The notes under the pieces: model-generated
What the model was told of the DNA's origin: nothing
Database searches by the model: none
Seen by the model: the letters and a program-made list of their open reading frames with translations, nothing else
Origin: an uncultured bacterium
GTDB lineage: Bacteria > Verrucomicrobiota > Kiritimatiellia > RFP12 > UBA1067
Assembly (NCBI GenBank): GCA_902770045.1
Contig: CACXRO010000005.1
Location: 1 to 45,467 of the forward strand
Direction: 5' to 3'
DNA length: 45,467 nt
Part shown: positions 21,952-29,790 of the stretch, piece by piece
Numbering within the stretch: the stretch's first letter is position 1
How the letters are laid out: each line of letters begins with the position of its first letter
Position numbers and translations under genes: made by a program

Positions 21952-24024
21952 TTACCTGTAGCCTCCTATCAAAGAACGAAACGACAGCCACGAGTATTTC
22001 ACGAGGCCGTAGGCGTAGCGACGCCACAGACGGCCAGGCTCCTGGACGATGCGGTACACCCACTCGAGGCCCGACTTCTGCATCCATCTCGGCGCGCGCC
22101 TCACGCGGCCGGCGAGAAAGTTGAACGTGCCGCCGACACCGATCATCGCGCCGACGTCGAGCTTCGCCTTGTTGCGGCCCATCCACAGTTCCTGCTTGGG
22201 GTTGCCGAGCGCGACGAAGAGGATATCTGGCTTCGCGGCGTTGATGCGCTCGACGATCTCGGGCTGTGGCTCGTCCAGCTTCACGAAGGCCGGGTCGATG
22301 CCGGCGATGCGGAGCGGCTGTTTCAGACTTGAGACGTCAGACGCGGGACGCGAGGATTCTTCACGTCTCCCATCTGACATCTCGCGTCCAAGGCATCCCG
22401 ACTTCTCTAACGCCTCTTCGACCGCGTCCCTGTCGCCGCCCAGCACATACACCGACAACCCCTCCTCCGCGCATCGGCGCAGAATCGCCGGCACCATGTC
22501 CGCCCCGGTGACGCGCTCCGGCAGCGGCTGGCGCAAAATCCGCGAGAGCGCGACGATCGGCATGCCGTCGGCGGTGACGAGGTCGGCGTCCTTCAGGTAG
22601 CCCCAGAGCTCGTCGTTGCCGCCGAACGGCCAGCCGCTCACCGCGTTGGCGACGAAGTCCACGTTCAGGGTGGCGACGAACGCAGCACCCTGTCGCCTCT
22701 TGGCAAACTCGACGATTCTCTCGACGGCTTCGGACTGGGTCACCTTCGCGACCGAAATTCCGAAGAGACGAGAGACTTCTTGACATGAGACGCGAGACGC
22801 GAGACGTGCTGGTTGCTCTCGTCCATCGTCCATTGTCTCATGCCCCAAAGTCCCTCCTATCAGCTCCACGATTCCCTTCGCATGGTCTTCCCAGGAGAAG
22901 CGCTTGATCCACTCGAACCCGCGTTTTATCCGTGCCTCGCGCTCCGCGGCGGATTCATCGAGGAGCCGCGCAAGCGCCGCGGCGATTTCGTCGACGCTCC
23001 CGGGGTCGAAGGTGAGCGCGACGTCCCCCGCGATCTCGCCCAGGGAGCCGTTGTTCGAGCAGGCGCACGGAATTCCCTGCGCCATTGCCTCAATGAGCGA
23101 AAGCCCGAATCCCTCGAAGAGGCTGGGGAAGACATAAAACCCCGCCTCGGCCCAGACCTCGGCGAGTTTCTCGCCGGTGACGAAACCGGTGAAGCGGATG
23201 AACGCGGCGTTCGGCGACCTCTTCGCCGCCTCGTGCACGATTTCGGCGTCCTTCCAGTCCGCGCCGGCGAGGACGAGCGGATGCGCCGCGGCGGTTTCGC
23301 GCGGCAGGCGCGAATACGCCTCGATGAGCCGCACGTGGTTCTTGCCCGGATGCTCGATGCGGGAGATGTAGAGGAGACTTCCGGGGCGTGAGGCGCGAGA
23401 CGCGGGACGCGAATCTCCCTCACGTCTCGCGTCCAACGTCTCACGTCCACTCAGCCCATTGTACAGCACCGTCACCTGGTCCGCGCGGCAGTGCCAGAAC
23501 TTCACCATGTCGGCCTTGGTCGCGCCGCTCACCGCGACGAGATGCTGCGCCTTCTTCGCATAGTGGGGGAGGACATGCGCGAGGTAGAACATCCTGAGGC
23601 GCGAATACTTGCCGGGGATGTGGAAATTCGCGAGGTCATGCACCGTCGCCGCCGTCGGCAGCGGGTAGAACGCGCAGACGCGGCGGTTGGCGGCGCAGAT
23701 GAAGAAGCCGTCGAAGTCGCCGCGGTGCCGGCGGATCCAGAACGGCAGCACGAAGAGGTGCCAGAGCATCGACAGCGCCGGACGCCGCGTCCAGCGCGGG
23801 GCGGAAATCGATGGTATCTGACATGGGACATCAGACGCGAGACGAGAGGTTTTCCCGCGTCTATCGTCTAACGTCTCACGCCCAAGACGGAGTTCTTCTC
23901 CCGGTTCGCAAAGGAGCGTCAGTTCGTGCCCCTGCGCGGCGAGGGCGGCGACAACCTCGCGCACGTAGACCGAAATGCCGCTCTTGCCGCCGTCGTAGGG
24001 GACGCATGAGACGAGCAGTCTCAC
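21952..24024 (-). CDS. GT4-GT26 (WecG/TagA/CpsF) fusion glycosyltransferase with four embedded repeats
   Basis: 690 residues from a GTG at 24024 that overlaps the TGA of the hybrid kinase (GTGA); the longer upstream reading is out-of-frame kinase sequence. Residues 1-390 are a GT4 enzyme: GGKSGISVYVREVVAAL, LLYISRIEHPGKNHVRLIEA, and the retaining signature FYVFPSLFEGFGLSLIEAMA (296-315). Residues about 415-690 are a GT26 WecG/TagA/CpsF enzyme: ATLNVDFVANA, DADLVTADGMPIVALSR, VTGADMVP, GNPKQELWMGRN and GVGGTFNFLAG with RRAP. GT26 enzymes add a sugar such as ManNAc to a lipid-linked acceptor. Four copies of a ~66-bp palindromic repeat lie in frame at residues 47-68, 192-213, 393-414 and 544-567; the third forms the linker between the two enzymes. 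Fusion of these families is unusual. Confidence 0.88.
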   Translation of the reverse strand: MRLLVSCVPYDGGKSGISVYVREVVAALAAQGHELTLLCEPGEELRLGRETLDDRRGKTSRLASDVPCQIPSISAPRWTRRPALSMLWHLFVLPFWIRRHRGDFDGFFICAANRRVCAFYPLPTAATVHDLANFHIPGKYSRLRMFYLAHVLPHYAKKAQHLVAVSGATKADMVKFWHCRADQVTVLYNGLSGRETLDARREGDSRPASRASRPGSLLYISRIEHPGKNHVRLIEAYSRLPRETAAAHPLVLAGADWKDAEIVHEAAKRSPNAAFIRFTGFVTGEKLAEVWAEAGFYVFPSLFEGFGLSLIEAMAQGIPCACSNNGSLGEIAGDVALTFDPGSVDEIAAALARLLDESAAEREARIKRGFEWIKRFSWEDHAKGIVELIGGTLGHETMDDGREQPARLASRVSCQEVSRLFGISVAKVTQSEAVERIVEFAKRRQGAAFVATLNVDFVANAVSGWPFGGNDELWGYLKDADLVTADGMPIVALSRILRQPLPERVTGADMVPAILRRCAEEGLSVYVLGGDRDAVEEALEKSGCLGREMSDGRREESSRPASDVSSLKQPLRIAGIDPAFVKLDEPQPEIVERINAAKPDILFVALGNPKQELWMGRNKAKLDVGAMIGVGGTFNFLAGRVRRAPRWMQKSGLEWVYRIVQEPGRLWRRYAYGLVKYSWLSFRSLIGGYR
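22324..22395 (-). repeat. Palindromic in-frame repeat, copy 1 (GT26 domain)
   Basis: It encodes residues 544-567, containing LGREMSDGRREESSRPASDV, in a loop of the GT26 domain between SGC and the strand LRIAGIDPAF. It shares the G-R-E-x-x-D-x-R-R-E core and R-P-A-S-D-V end with the other copies. Confidence 0.8.
22783..22848 (-). repeat. Palindromic in-frame repeat, copy 2 (GT4/GT26 junction)
   Basis: It encodes residues 393-414 (LGHETMDDGREQPARLASRV and two more) exactly between the end of the GT4 domain (GIVELIGG) and the start of the GT26 domain (RLFGISVAKVTQ). Without it the two enzymes would be separate units. Confidence 0.8.
23386..23451 (-). repeat. Palindromic in-frame repeat, copy 3 (GT4 interdomain)
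   Basis: It encodes residues 192-213 (SGRETLDARREGDSRPASRA and two more) between VTVLYNGL and SLLYISRIEHPGKN, the hinge between the two Rossmann domains. The DNA is an imperfect palindrome: the plus-strand left half GGCGTGAGGCGCGAGACGCG pairs with the right half ending CGTCCAACGTCTCACGTCC. Confidence 0.8.
23821..23886 (-). repeat. Palindromic in-frame repeat, copy 4 (GT4 N-terminal domain)
   Basis: It encodes residues 47-68 (LGRETLDDRRGKTSRLASDV and two more) after LLCEPGEELR, in the N-terminal Rossmann domain. Its length is 22 codons, like copies 2 and 3. Confidence 0.8.
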
Positions 24025-27000
24025 GATGCCGCCACCTCCCCGAATAGGGCGCGCAGCTTGTCGCCCGTCACCGGCTTCGAGATCACCTTCGCGAACAGGC
24101 TCATGTCGTAGGTGGATCCGACGTCGACGTCGGCGGTCACGGCGACAACCGGAATCTCGGCGAGCCTGCGGTCCTTGCGCATCGCCTCGGCGAGCTGGGT
24201 GCCGTCCATCTTCGGCATCCACATGTCGGTCAGCACGAGGTCGGGGATCCACTCGCTCATCACCTCGAGGGCGCGCTCGCCGTTCTCGGCGTAGCGGATG
24301 TCCTTGATCTTCAGGTTGCCGAGGTGGATGCCGAGGATCTTGCGGTTCATCGTCATGTCGTCGACGACCAGCACCCGGTCGGGCATGACGGCGCGGATCG
24401 TCTGCTCGGCGGCGCGCGGTATCATGGAGATGTTCTGGACGAGCACGAGGTCGGGGATGTCGATGACGAAGGTCGTGCCCTTGCCGAGCTCGCTTCTCGC
24501 CGTGATCGTGCCGCCGGCGTTGTCGACCATGCGCTTGACGATCGGCAGCCCTAGCCCGGTGCCCTTGATCTCGCCGGCGCTCGACTGCATGCGGCTGCGG
24601 ATGTCCTGGATGAACGGGTCGAAGAGCCGGTCCATCTTGTCCTGCGAGATGCCGCAGCCGGTATCGCTGACCTCGAGGTGGAGGTTGCACCTCGCGCCGT
24701 CCCACGCCGCCCGGACCACGATCTCGCCGTGCTCGGTGAACTTCGCGGCGTTGCCGACGAGGTTGATGAGGATCTGGCGGACACCCTGCTGCGCCAGTTC
24801 GACGATCGGCAGCTGGTCGGCCGGCGGGGCCTCGATGCGCAGCTTCACGCCGTGGCGGCGGACGCGGTAGCCGAATATCGCCGGCAGCTCCCTGAGGAGC
24901 TGGCCGATGTCGCAGACGCCGGAGCGCATCTGCATCGCGCCGGCCTCGAGCTTGGAGAGGTCGAGGATGTCGTTGATGAGGTCAAGGAGCGCGTTGGAGC
25001 TGAGGAGGATGCCCTCGATGTAATCCTTGCGCTTGGCTTCGTCGAGATCGGGAGCGGACATGAACTCGGCGAAGCCGATGACCGCGTTGAGCGGGGTCCT
25101 GAGCTCGTGAGACATCATCGCGAGGAATCTGGTCTTGGCCTGCGCATGGTCCTCGGCGATCGCGGCCGCCCTGTTCGCGCGCTTCGTCTGCTTGACGAGA
25201 AGCGCTATCATGACGGCGCCGAATATGACGGCGACCAGCAGGATCACGAACACCGTGGCGGCAATCCTGCGAATCAGCTCCTCCCGCGTCAGCCCGAACA
25301 CGCGGTGGACGACCTGGCGTTCGGCGGCGTCGGCCATGAACATCTCCTGGAGCTGGGTCTGGTCGATGCCGGTCATCACCTTGTTGAGGATCGAGACGAG
25401 CTCCTTGGGGACGTTCGGGCGCGCGAACATCTCGAACTCCTGGTACATGTCCTCGGCACCGATCTCCTGCGCGGCACTCTGCGGGACGGGGATCGCGAAC
25501 ACGGACTTCGCGCCGTAGGTCGCGGCGGACGCCTTCACCGGATAGGGTATCCACAGGTCGGTGTCGCCGCGCAGGAACTTGGCCTCGGCGGTGTTGATGT
25601 CGGTCTGCGGCTGGATTGAGAGCGCGAGCCCCGTGCGCTCGTGGATCTCCCGCAGCAGGTCGGCGGCGAACCCGGTCGGCTTGCCGTCGGCGTCAAAGAG
25701 CGGGAACGGCCACGGCGAAAAGTCGACCATCACCGGGCTGTCGTTTTTCAGGCGGCGGTTGAGCCAGCGCGACTCCTCCATCGAGAGCGCGGCCATGTCG
25801 CTGCGCCTGCCGTAGTGGTGCTCGCTGATCATGCGGAGGTACTTCGGGAAGTCGTCGCAGATCTCGTCCATCGCCTGCTCCAGCTCCTCGAAGAGGTCCG
25901 TGCGCCCGAGCGCGGCGCAGATGTACATCGGGTGCGAGGCGTAGAGGTGGAGCGCCTTCTCGTCCTTGAGCTCCGGCATCTCCACGTCCACCACCGCGTC
26001 CACGTCGCCGCGGAAGTACGCCGCGAGCATGTCGCGGTCGGACGAGAACTCGACGCAGGAGATCGACTCGTCGCCGTCGAACTGTCGGCGGGCGCGCTGC
26101 GAGCTGATGGTGCTGGCGAGAAGACCCACCTTCATGCCGTGCCAGGTCTCGGGCTCGCCGGGCATGTAGGGGCTGTTGGGACGCGCCCAGAGGTACACGC
26201 GCAGCATGCCCATCGGCGTGTGCGGGTAGAGGAACTTGTCGCGCCGCTGCGCGGTGAAGCCGATGCCGCCCACGATGTCGAGCCGGCCGTTCATCACGTC
26301 AGCGAGGCTCTCGTCGTAGTCGCCGTAGACGTAGTCGACGTTCCAGTGGGTGTGGCCGACGATCGACTTCATCCACACCTCGAGCGCGCCGGAGCGGTCG
26401 CCGTCCGGCGTCGCCTCGAAGAGGTCGCCGCGGCTGTACGCGGCTACGCGCACGCGCTTCTGCGGCTTCGAGACGCCGAGGAACTGCTCGCGCCATTCGT
26501 CGTACTTGTCGATGTGCGTGATGTAGCACTCGCGGTAGGCCTTGGCGAGCTTCTTCAAGAGCTGCGGCTTCCGCTTGTTGACCGCGAAGTAGACGTTGCG
26601 CGAGCCGATCGGCACCACCTCCACGACACCCTCCGGCCGCTTGCCGAACGGAGTGTAGAGGAAGAGCGCGTCGATCTCGCCGTCGTGCAGCGCCTGCACG
26701 GCGCCGACGCTCGTCGGTATCTCGACGTAGGTCGGCGAAAGACGCGCGTGCTCGAAGTACCTGGTGCGGTCGTTGTTGGATATCTGGCCCTGCGACACCG
26801 GAGAGTAGCCGATGCGCATCCGCGGCCACTCGGTGATCTTGGTGGACATGAGCTCCATCGCGCGCGATGGCGTCGCATAGAGGGCGAAATGCATACGCCC
26901 GAGCGGCTGCTGGGGGAAGTCGAAGTCCTCCAGCAGCTTCTTCGTGCGGAACGCGGAGCAGATGACGTCCGCGTTGGTGACGTCGGCCAGGTGGTCGTCA

Positions 27001-27197
27001 CCGAACCCGATGTTCTCGGTCTCGACGCCGGCGGTCTGGAACACGTCGTTCATTATCGACACGCAGAAGTCGTTGTCGGCGGCAGCCCAGAAGTCGAGCT
27101 TGGGGTCGCGCTCGCAGTCCGCCACCTTCACCGTCTCGGCCGTGGCCGCGAACGCCGCAAGCAGCGCAAAGACAAGACTTGCCGCCCTAGAAGCCAT
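24021..27197 (-). CDS. Hybrid histidine kinase with three periplasmic binding-protein-like domains
   Basis: 1058 residues from the ATG at 27197, chosen because a signal peptide (MASRAASLVFALLAAFAATA) starts there; the longer in-frame reading comes from a repeat element. Three tandem SBP_bac_3/BvgS-type sensor domains seem to follow: about 20-235 (VKVADCERDPKLDFWAAADN), about 248-470 (VRVAAYSRGDLFEATPDGDR) and about 510-690 (PVMVDFSPWPFPLFDADGKP; FAADLLREIHERTGL). BvgS has two. A helix lies at about 708-730, then HisKA (MMSHELRTPLNAVIGF), HATPase (NLVGNAAKF; DTGCGI; GTGLGLPI) and a receiver (VLTDMWMPKMDG; later ISKPV). Expected ligands are small solutes such as amino acids. The TGA overlaps the GTG of the GT4-GT26 gene. 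Like the permease-kinases, it has no output domain. Confidence 0.9.
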   Translation of the reverse strand: MASRAASLVFALLAAFAATAETVKVADCERDPKLDFWAAADNDFCVSIMNDVFQTAGVETENIGFGDDHLADVTNADVICSAFRTKKLLEDFDFPQQPLGRMHFALYATPSRAMELMSTKITEWPRMRIGYSPVSQGQISNNDRTRYFEHARLSPTYVEIPTSVGAVQALHDGEIDALFLYTPFGKRPEGVVEVVPIGSRNVYFAVNKRKPQLLKKLAKAYRECYITHIDKYDEWREQFLGVSKPQKRVRVAAYSRGDLFEATPDGDRSGALEVWMKSIVGHTHWNVDYVYGDYDESLADVMNGRLDIVGGIGFTAQRRDKFLYPHTPMGMLRVYLWARPNSPYMPGEPETWHGMKVGLLASTISSQRARRQFDGDESISCVEFSSDRDMLAAYFRGDVDAVVDVEMPELKDEKALHLYASHPMYICAALGRTDLFEELEQAMDEICDDFPKYLRMISEHHYGRRSDMAALSMEESRWLNRRLKNDSPVMVDFSPWPFPLFDADGKPTGFAADLLREIHERTGLALSIQPQTDINTAEAKFLRGDTDLWIPYPVKASAATYGAKSVFAIPVPQSAAQEIGAEDMYQEFEMFARPNVPKELVSILNKVMTGIDQTQLQEMFMADAAERQVVHRVFGLTREELIRRIAATVFVILLVAVIFGAVMIALLVKQTKRANRAAAIAEDHAQAKTRFLAMMSHELRTPLNAVIGFAEFMSAPDLDEAKRKDYIEGILLSSNALLDLINDILDLSKLEAGAMQMRSGVCDIGQLLRELPAIFGYRVRRHGVKLRIEAPPADQLPIVELAQQGVRQILINLVGNAAKFTEHGEIVVRAAWDGARCNLHLEVSDTGCGISQDKMDRLFDPFIQDIRSRMQSSAGEIKGTGLGLPIVKRMVDNAGGTITARSELGKGTTFVIDIPDLVLVQNISMIPRAAEQTIRAVMPDRVLVVDDMTMNRKILGIHLGNLKIKDIRYAENGERALEVMSEWIPDLVLTDMWMPKMDGTQLAEAMRKDRRLAEIPVVAVTADVDVGSTYDMSLFAKVISKPVTGDKLRALFGEVAAS

Positions 27198-27219
27198 AGA
27201 AGTTCTATTGTGTTGGATT

Positions 27220-27491
27220 GAAACTCCGATGGTTGGGGTTCTCGCTACCGCTTCACTGCTTCGCATCAGACAACCACAATACAGTTCCTCGGCAGATTTG
27301 TCTCGCGCAGAGACGCAAAGACGCAGAGGATTTTTAACTGGGGGCTGCGCCCCCAGACCCCCGAACAAGCCCCCCTGCGGCGAAGCCGCAGATACTAAAC
27401 AAGGCAAGCATGGCCGTGAAGGACGAATGCCATGCACGAAGCAAAGCATATTCTGCGGAGCGGTAGCGAGAGCCCCACGGATCGGAGTTTC
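27220..27491. repeat. MITE-like element with 35-bp imperfect terminal inverted repeats
   Basis: The 374-bp gap between the STAS and hybrid kinase genes contains no gene. Its left arm 27220-27254 begins GAAACTCCGATGGTTGGGGT. The complement of 27457-27491 begins GAAACTCCGATCCGTGGGGC and matches at about 30 of 35 positions. Between the arms are a CGCAGAG-type repeat (27299-27330), the hairpin CTGGGGGCTGCGCCCCCAG (27338-27356) and the hairpin CTGCGGCGAAGCCGCAG (27375-27391). It may be a small non-autonomous element or a composite of dispersed repeats, and may weaken transcription between the neighbouring genes. Confidence 0.6.
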
Positions 27492-27571
27492 ATACACCAC
27501 GCTACCCACGCCTCCACTAAATTCTTTAAAAAACCAAAATTTCTTCATCACTGTTCTTTCTGGTCTAAGTC

Positions 27572-27898
27572 TTAGCTGAACTTCGCGTCTGCCACCGTGG
27601 GCACGATCTCGAAGACGCGGCTCACCTTGGTGATGTCGAAGACGATCTTCGGCCCGGACTGGAGCGCCGCCAGCACCACCTTGCCGCCGCCGGCCTTCGC
27701 CTTCTGCAGCACCTGCACCAGGACGCCGAGGCCGCTCGAGTCGATGTGCACCATGTTCGAGAGGTCGAAAAGCACGTTTGAGCCCTCCGTCATCCTGCCC
27801 ATGACCTCCTCGCGCAGCGCCGGCGCGACCGCCGCGACAAGCCGTCCGTCGACCGCAACCTTGACGACTTTTCCCTCTTCCTTGATTTCCCAGCCCAT
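27572..27898 (-). CDS. STAS-domain anti-sigma factor antagonist (HsbA/SpoIIAA-like)
   Basis: 108 residues, a single STAS domain of the usual length. The phosphorylation loop reads MVHIDSSGLGVLV, with Asp53-Ser54-Ser55-Gly; Ser55 is the expected target of a serine kinase and PP2C phosphatase. Such proteins switch partners, binding an anti-sigma factor or effector only in one phosphorylation state. The ribosome-binding site is strong (AAGGAG, 9 nt before the ATG). The gene is in the same run as the REC-PP2C-HATPase and Hpt genes and three positions downstream of the initiating transferase. I infer it is their target, as HsbA is for HsbR and SypA is for SypE. No sigma factor or FlgM-like partner is in the window. 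Confidence 0.9.
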   Translation of the reverse strand: MGWEIKEEGKVVKVAVDGRLVAAVAPALREEVMGRMTEGSNVLFDLSNMVHIDSSGLGVLVQVLQKAKAGGGKVVLAALQSGPKIVFDITKVSRVFEIVPTVADAKFS

Positions 27899-27922
27899 CT
27901 TTCCGTTCTCCTTCTTGTTGTT

Positions 27923-28861
27923 TTAGTTAAATACCTGCCAGTCGCGCCTCAGGTCCGGCGTGACCGCACCCTTGGCGCGGATCTCCGCGGCGATGCGCCG
28001 CAGCACCCGCACCTCCGGCGGCAGCGCAAAGGTCGAAAGCTCGCCCACCGTCCTCCGCCGCGCCACCCAGCGCAACGCGCTGAAGAGGCTCCGCGAGGCG
28101 TCGGAGAGCGCCGACACCTCGTCGTACGCCTCGAGCCACGCCTCCCGCGCCCGCTCCCAGTTCGCGACCGGCTCGGCCTGCGGGCGGAACTTCCACGCCA
28201 CCGCGGCGGAATAGAGCCCGTCGCCGAGCCGGTCCGCGCGCTCGTCCGCCCGCCACGCGTAGCGCCCGCCGGCGATGAGCCGCGCGTCGCCCGCGCCGAG
28301 CACGCACTTGTTGAGGTTGCGCGCGACGAACCCCCGGTCGCCGGACTCGTCCGCCATGAGCAGCCCCATCCCCCGGTTCATCAAGAGCCGCGCCGCCTCC
28401 ATCCACGGCAGCTCGCCCGGCTTCAGGGCGCGCACCCCGGCGAAGAGCCTCTCGCCCTTCGCGAGCGCCACGTCGACATAGCCGTGGACCAGCTCCTGGA
28501 TCATCAGCCGGTCCTCGTCATGCTTGATCCGCCACGGCGTCTTCACCGCAAAATCCACGTCCACGCCCAGCTGCTGCGTCCACTTCTCGGCGATGGGGTG
28601 CAATGCCTTGCCGATGGCGGCGACAGTCTCCGCCTCCGGCACGCCGTCCTCGGTGATGGCGAAGAAGTCGAGGTCGTTGTAGAGCCGCGGCGCCCCGCCG
28701 CCGAGCAGCGCGCCGCCTTCGCCGCGGCCGTAGCCGCCGCCGAGCACCACGCCCGCGAGACGCGGGATGCGCGCGCGCTCTATCTCGCCGCCCAGCTCGC
28801 GCAGGGCCGACTCCACCGCCTGGTCCAGCTCCGGGCACTCTCCCGCCACGAACCGTCCCAT
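27923..28861 (-). CDS. Nucleotidyltransferase-fold protein of unknown role
   Basis: 312 residues, soluble. The N-terminal part shows a nucleotidyltransferase-like pattern: RLAGVVLGGGYGRGEGG (glycine-rich G-x-x-R-G-E) followed by PRLYNDLDFFAIT, where the two aspartates would bind metal, and DVDFAVKTPW as a possible third acidic strand. The C-terminal half is helical (WEAYDEVSALSDASRSLFSA region) and unassigned. It is not a sugar-1-phosphate nucleotidylyltransferase, which would show a GxGTRL motif. The ATG at 28861 overlaps the stop of the hexapeptide gene (ATGA), so the two products are probably made together. A role in modifying or activating a polymer precursor is only a guess. Confidence 0.7.
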   Translation of the reverse strand: MGRFVAGECPELDQAVESALRELGGEIERARIPRLAGVVLGGGYGRGEGGALLGGGAPRLYNDLDFFAITEDGVPEAETVAAIGKALHPIAEKWTQQLGVDVDFAVKTPWRIKHDEDRLMIQELVHGYVDVALAKGERLFAGVRALKPGELPWMEAARLLMNRGMGLLMADESGDRGFVARNLNKCVLGAGDARLIAGGRYAWRADERADRLGDGLYSAAVAWKFRPQAEPVANWERAREAWLEAYDEVSALSDASRSLFSALRWVARRRTVGELSTFALPPEVRVLRRIAAEIRAKGAVTPDLRRDWQVFN

Positions 28862-29790
28862 CACCCGCGCCTCCCGTACGACCTGCCGCGCAGGAAATGC
28901 CAGAACGAGCGCAGCACCCCGCCGACCGCGCCGAGCCGCCGCGCCACTCCCGGCTCCTCGATGTCCACCCACGCGCCGGTCTCCACGTCGATGACGCGCT
29001 GGCCGATCACGATCTTGTCCTCGAGCTCCAGCCCCGGCCCGATGAAGGTGTTCTCGCCCACCACGGTGCGCGAGAGACGCGCGCCCTCGCTCACGAACGA
29101 GCCGCTGCCGACGATCACGTCGCCCTCGAGGCGCACGTTCCGCGCGAACCAGGTGTTGTCGTTCAGCAGTACCGGCGCCTTGACCTCGGAGCCGTGCTCG
29201 ATAATCACGTTCCGCCCCAGGTAGACGCCGCTCTCCGCCGAGTAGCCGGGGAGCGTGAATTCGCCGGGGTCATGCAGAACCTCGAAGTTCATCCGGTGCC
29301 AGCTCCGAAGGCTGTCCACCTGGCGCGTCGGCGCCTTGAGCCGCTCCCAGCCGCCGCCGGCCCGGCGGTAGATCCCCAGCGGCGTCTCGGCGCGGTCGGC
29401 GGCCGACACCTCCTCGGCCCCGCACTCCTCGAGCTTCAGCGCGAGGCACGGTCCCCACGCCACCACCAGGCCGTCGGACAGCGACTGCGTGAGCGGCGAG
29501 GACGGCTGGCCCGCGAGGTCGTCGAGGCCCCGCGGCAGATCGCCTTCGGCGCGGCTGTAGAAGACGGCGCTGCCCGTCCGCGTCGGGTCGTTGAAATATT
29601 CCTCGAGCCGCTTCGTGTAGTGCCAGTCCAGCACCTCCACCAGCATGGCGCCGGACTTCTGCGCGACCTCGAGGCCGTAGTCCACGATGCGCCGGCCGGC
29701 AACCGGCAGCTCCGCGAGGCTGTAGTCCGGGAAAAGGCCGGAAAGCCACTCCGTGGAGGCGACCGAGGGGACGAACACCACGCTGTCCAT
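28861..29790 (-). CDS. Left-handed beta-helix (hexapeptide) transferase-like protein
   Basis: 309 residues. The N-terminal half (MDSVVFVPSVAS; LFPDYSLAELPVAGRRIVDY) resembles the reduced nucleotidyltransferase domain of GlmU-like proteins but lacks the GxGTR loop. From about residue 185 hexapeptide repeats build a left-handed beta-helix: GVYLGRNVIIEHGSEVKAPV, RNVRLEGDVIVGSGSFVS, TVVGENTFIGPGLELEDKIV. This suggests an acyltransferase or sugar-nucleotide-binding role. The ATG at 29790 overlaps the TGA of the initiating sugar transferase, and its TGA overlaps the next start. The product could modify the first sugar, but no catalytic residue can be named. Confidence 0.75.
   Translation of the reverse strand: MDSVVFVPSVASTEWLSGLFPDYSLAELPVAGRRIVDYGLEVAQKSGAMLVEVLDWHYTKRLEEYFNDPTRTGSAVFYSRAEGDLPRGLDDLAGQPSSPLTQSLSDGLVVAWGPCLALKLEECGAEEVSAADRAETPLGIYRRAGGGWERLKAPTRQVDSLRSWHRMNFEVLHDPGEFTLPGYSAESGVYLGRNVIIEHGSEVKAPVLLNDNTWFARNVRLEGDVIVGSGSFVSEGARLSRTVVGENTFIGPGLELEDKIVIGQRVIDVETGAWVDIEEPGVARRLGAVGGVLRSFWHFLRGRSYGRRG

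Noticed and set aside
22324-23886. Four similar repeats considered as a CRISPR array
   Set aside because: Spacing is irregular (about 370-540 bp), the repeats are diverged and lie in frame within coding sequence, and no cas gene is present.
24025-24705. Upstream extension of the GT4-GT26 reading frame
   Set aside because: It is the out-of-frame reading of the hybrid kinase's receiver and ATPase domains. The GTG at 24024 overlapping the kinase stop is the sensible start.
27198-27551. 118-codon N-terminal extension of the hybrid kinase
   Set aside because: It is translated repeat element; a proper signal peptide begins at the ATG at 27197.
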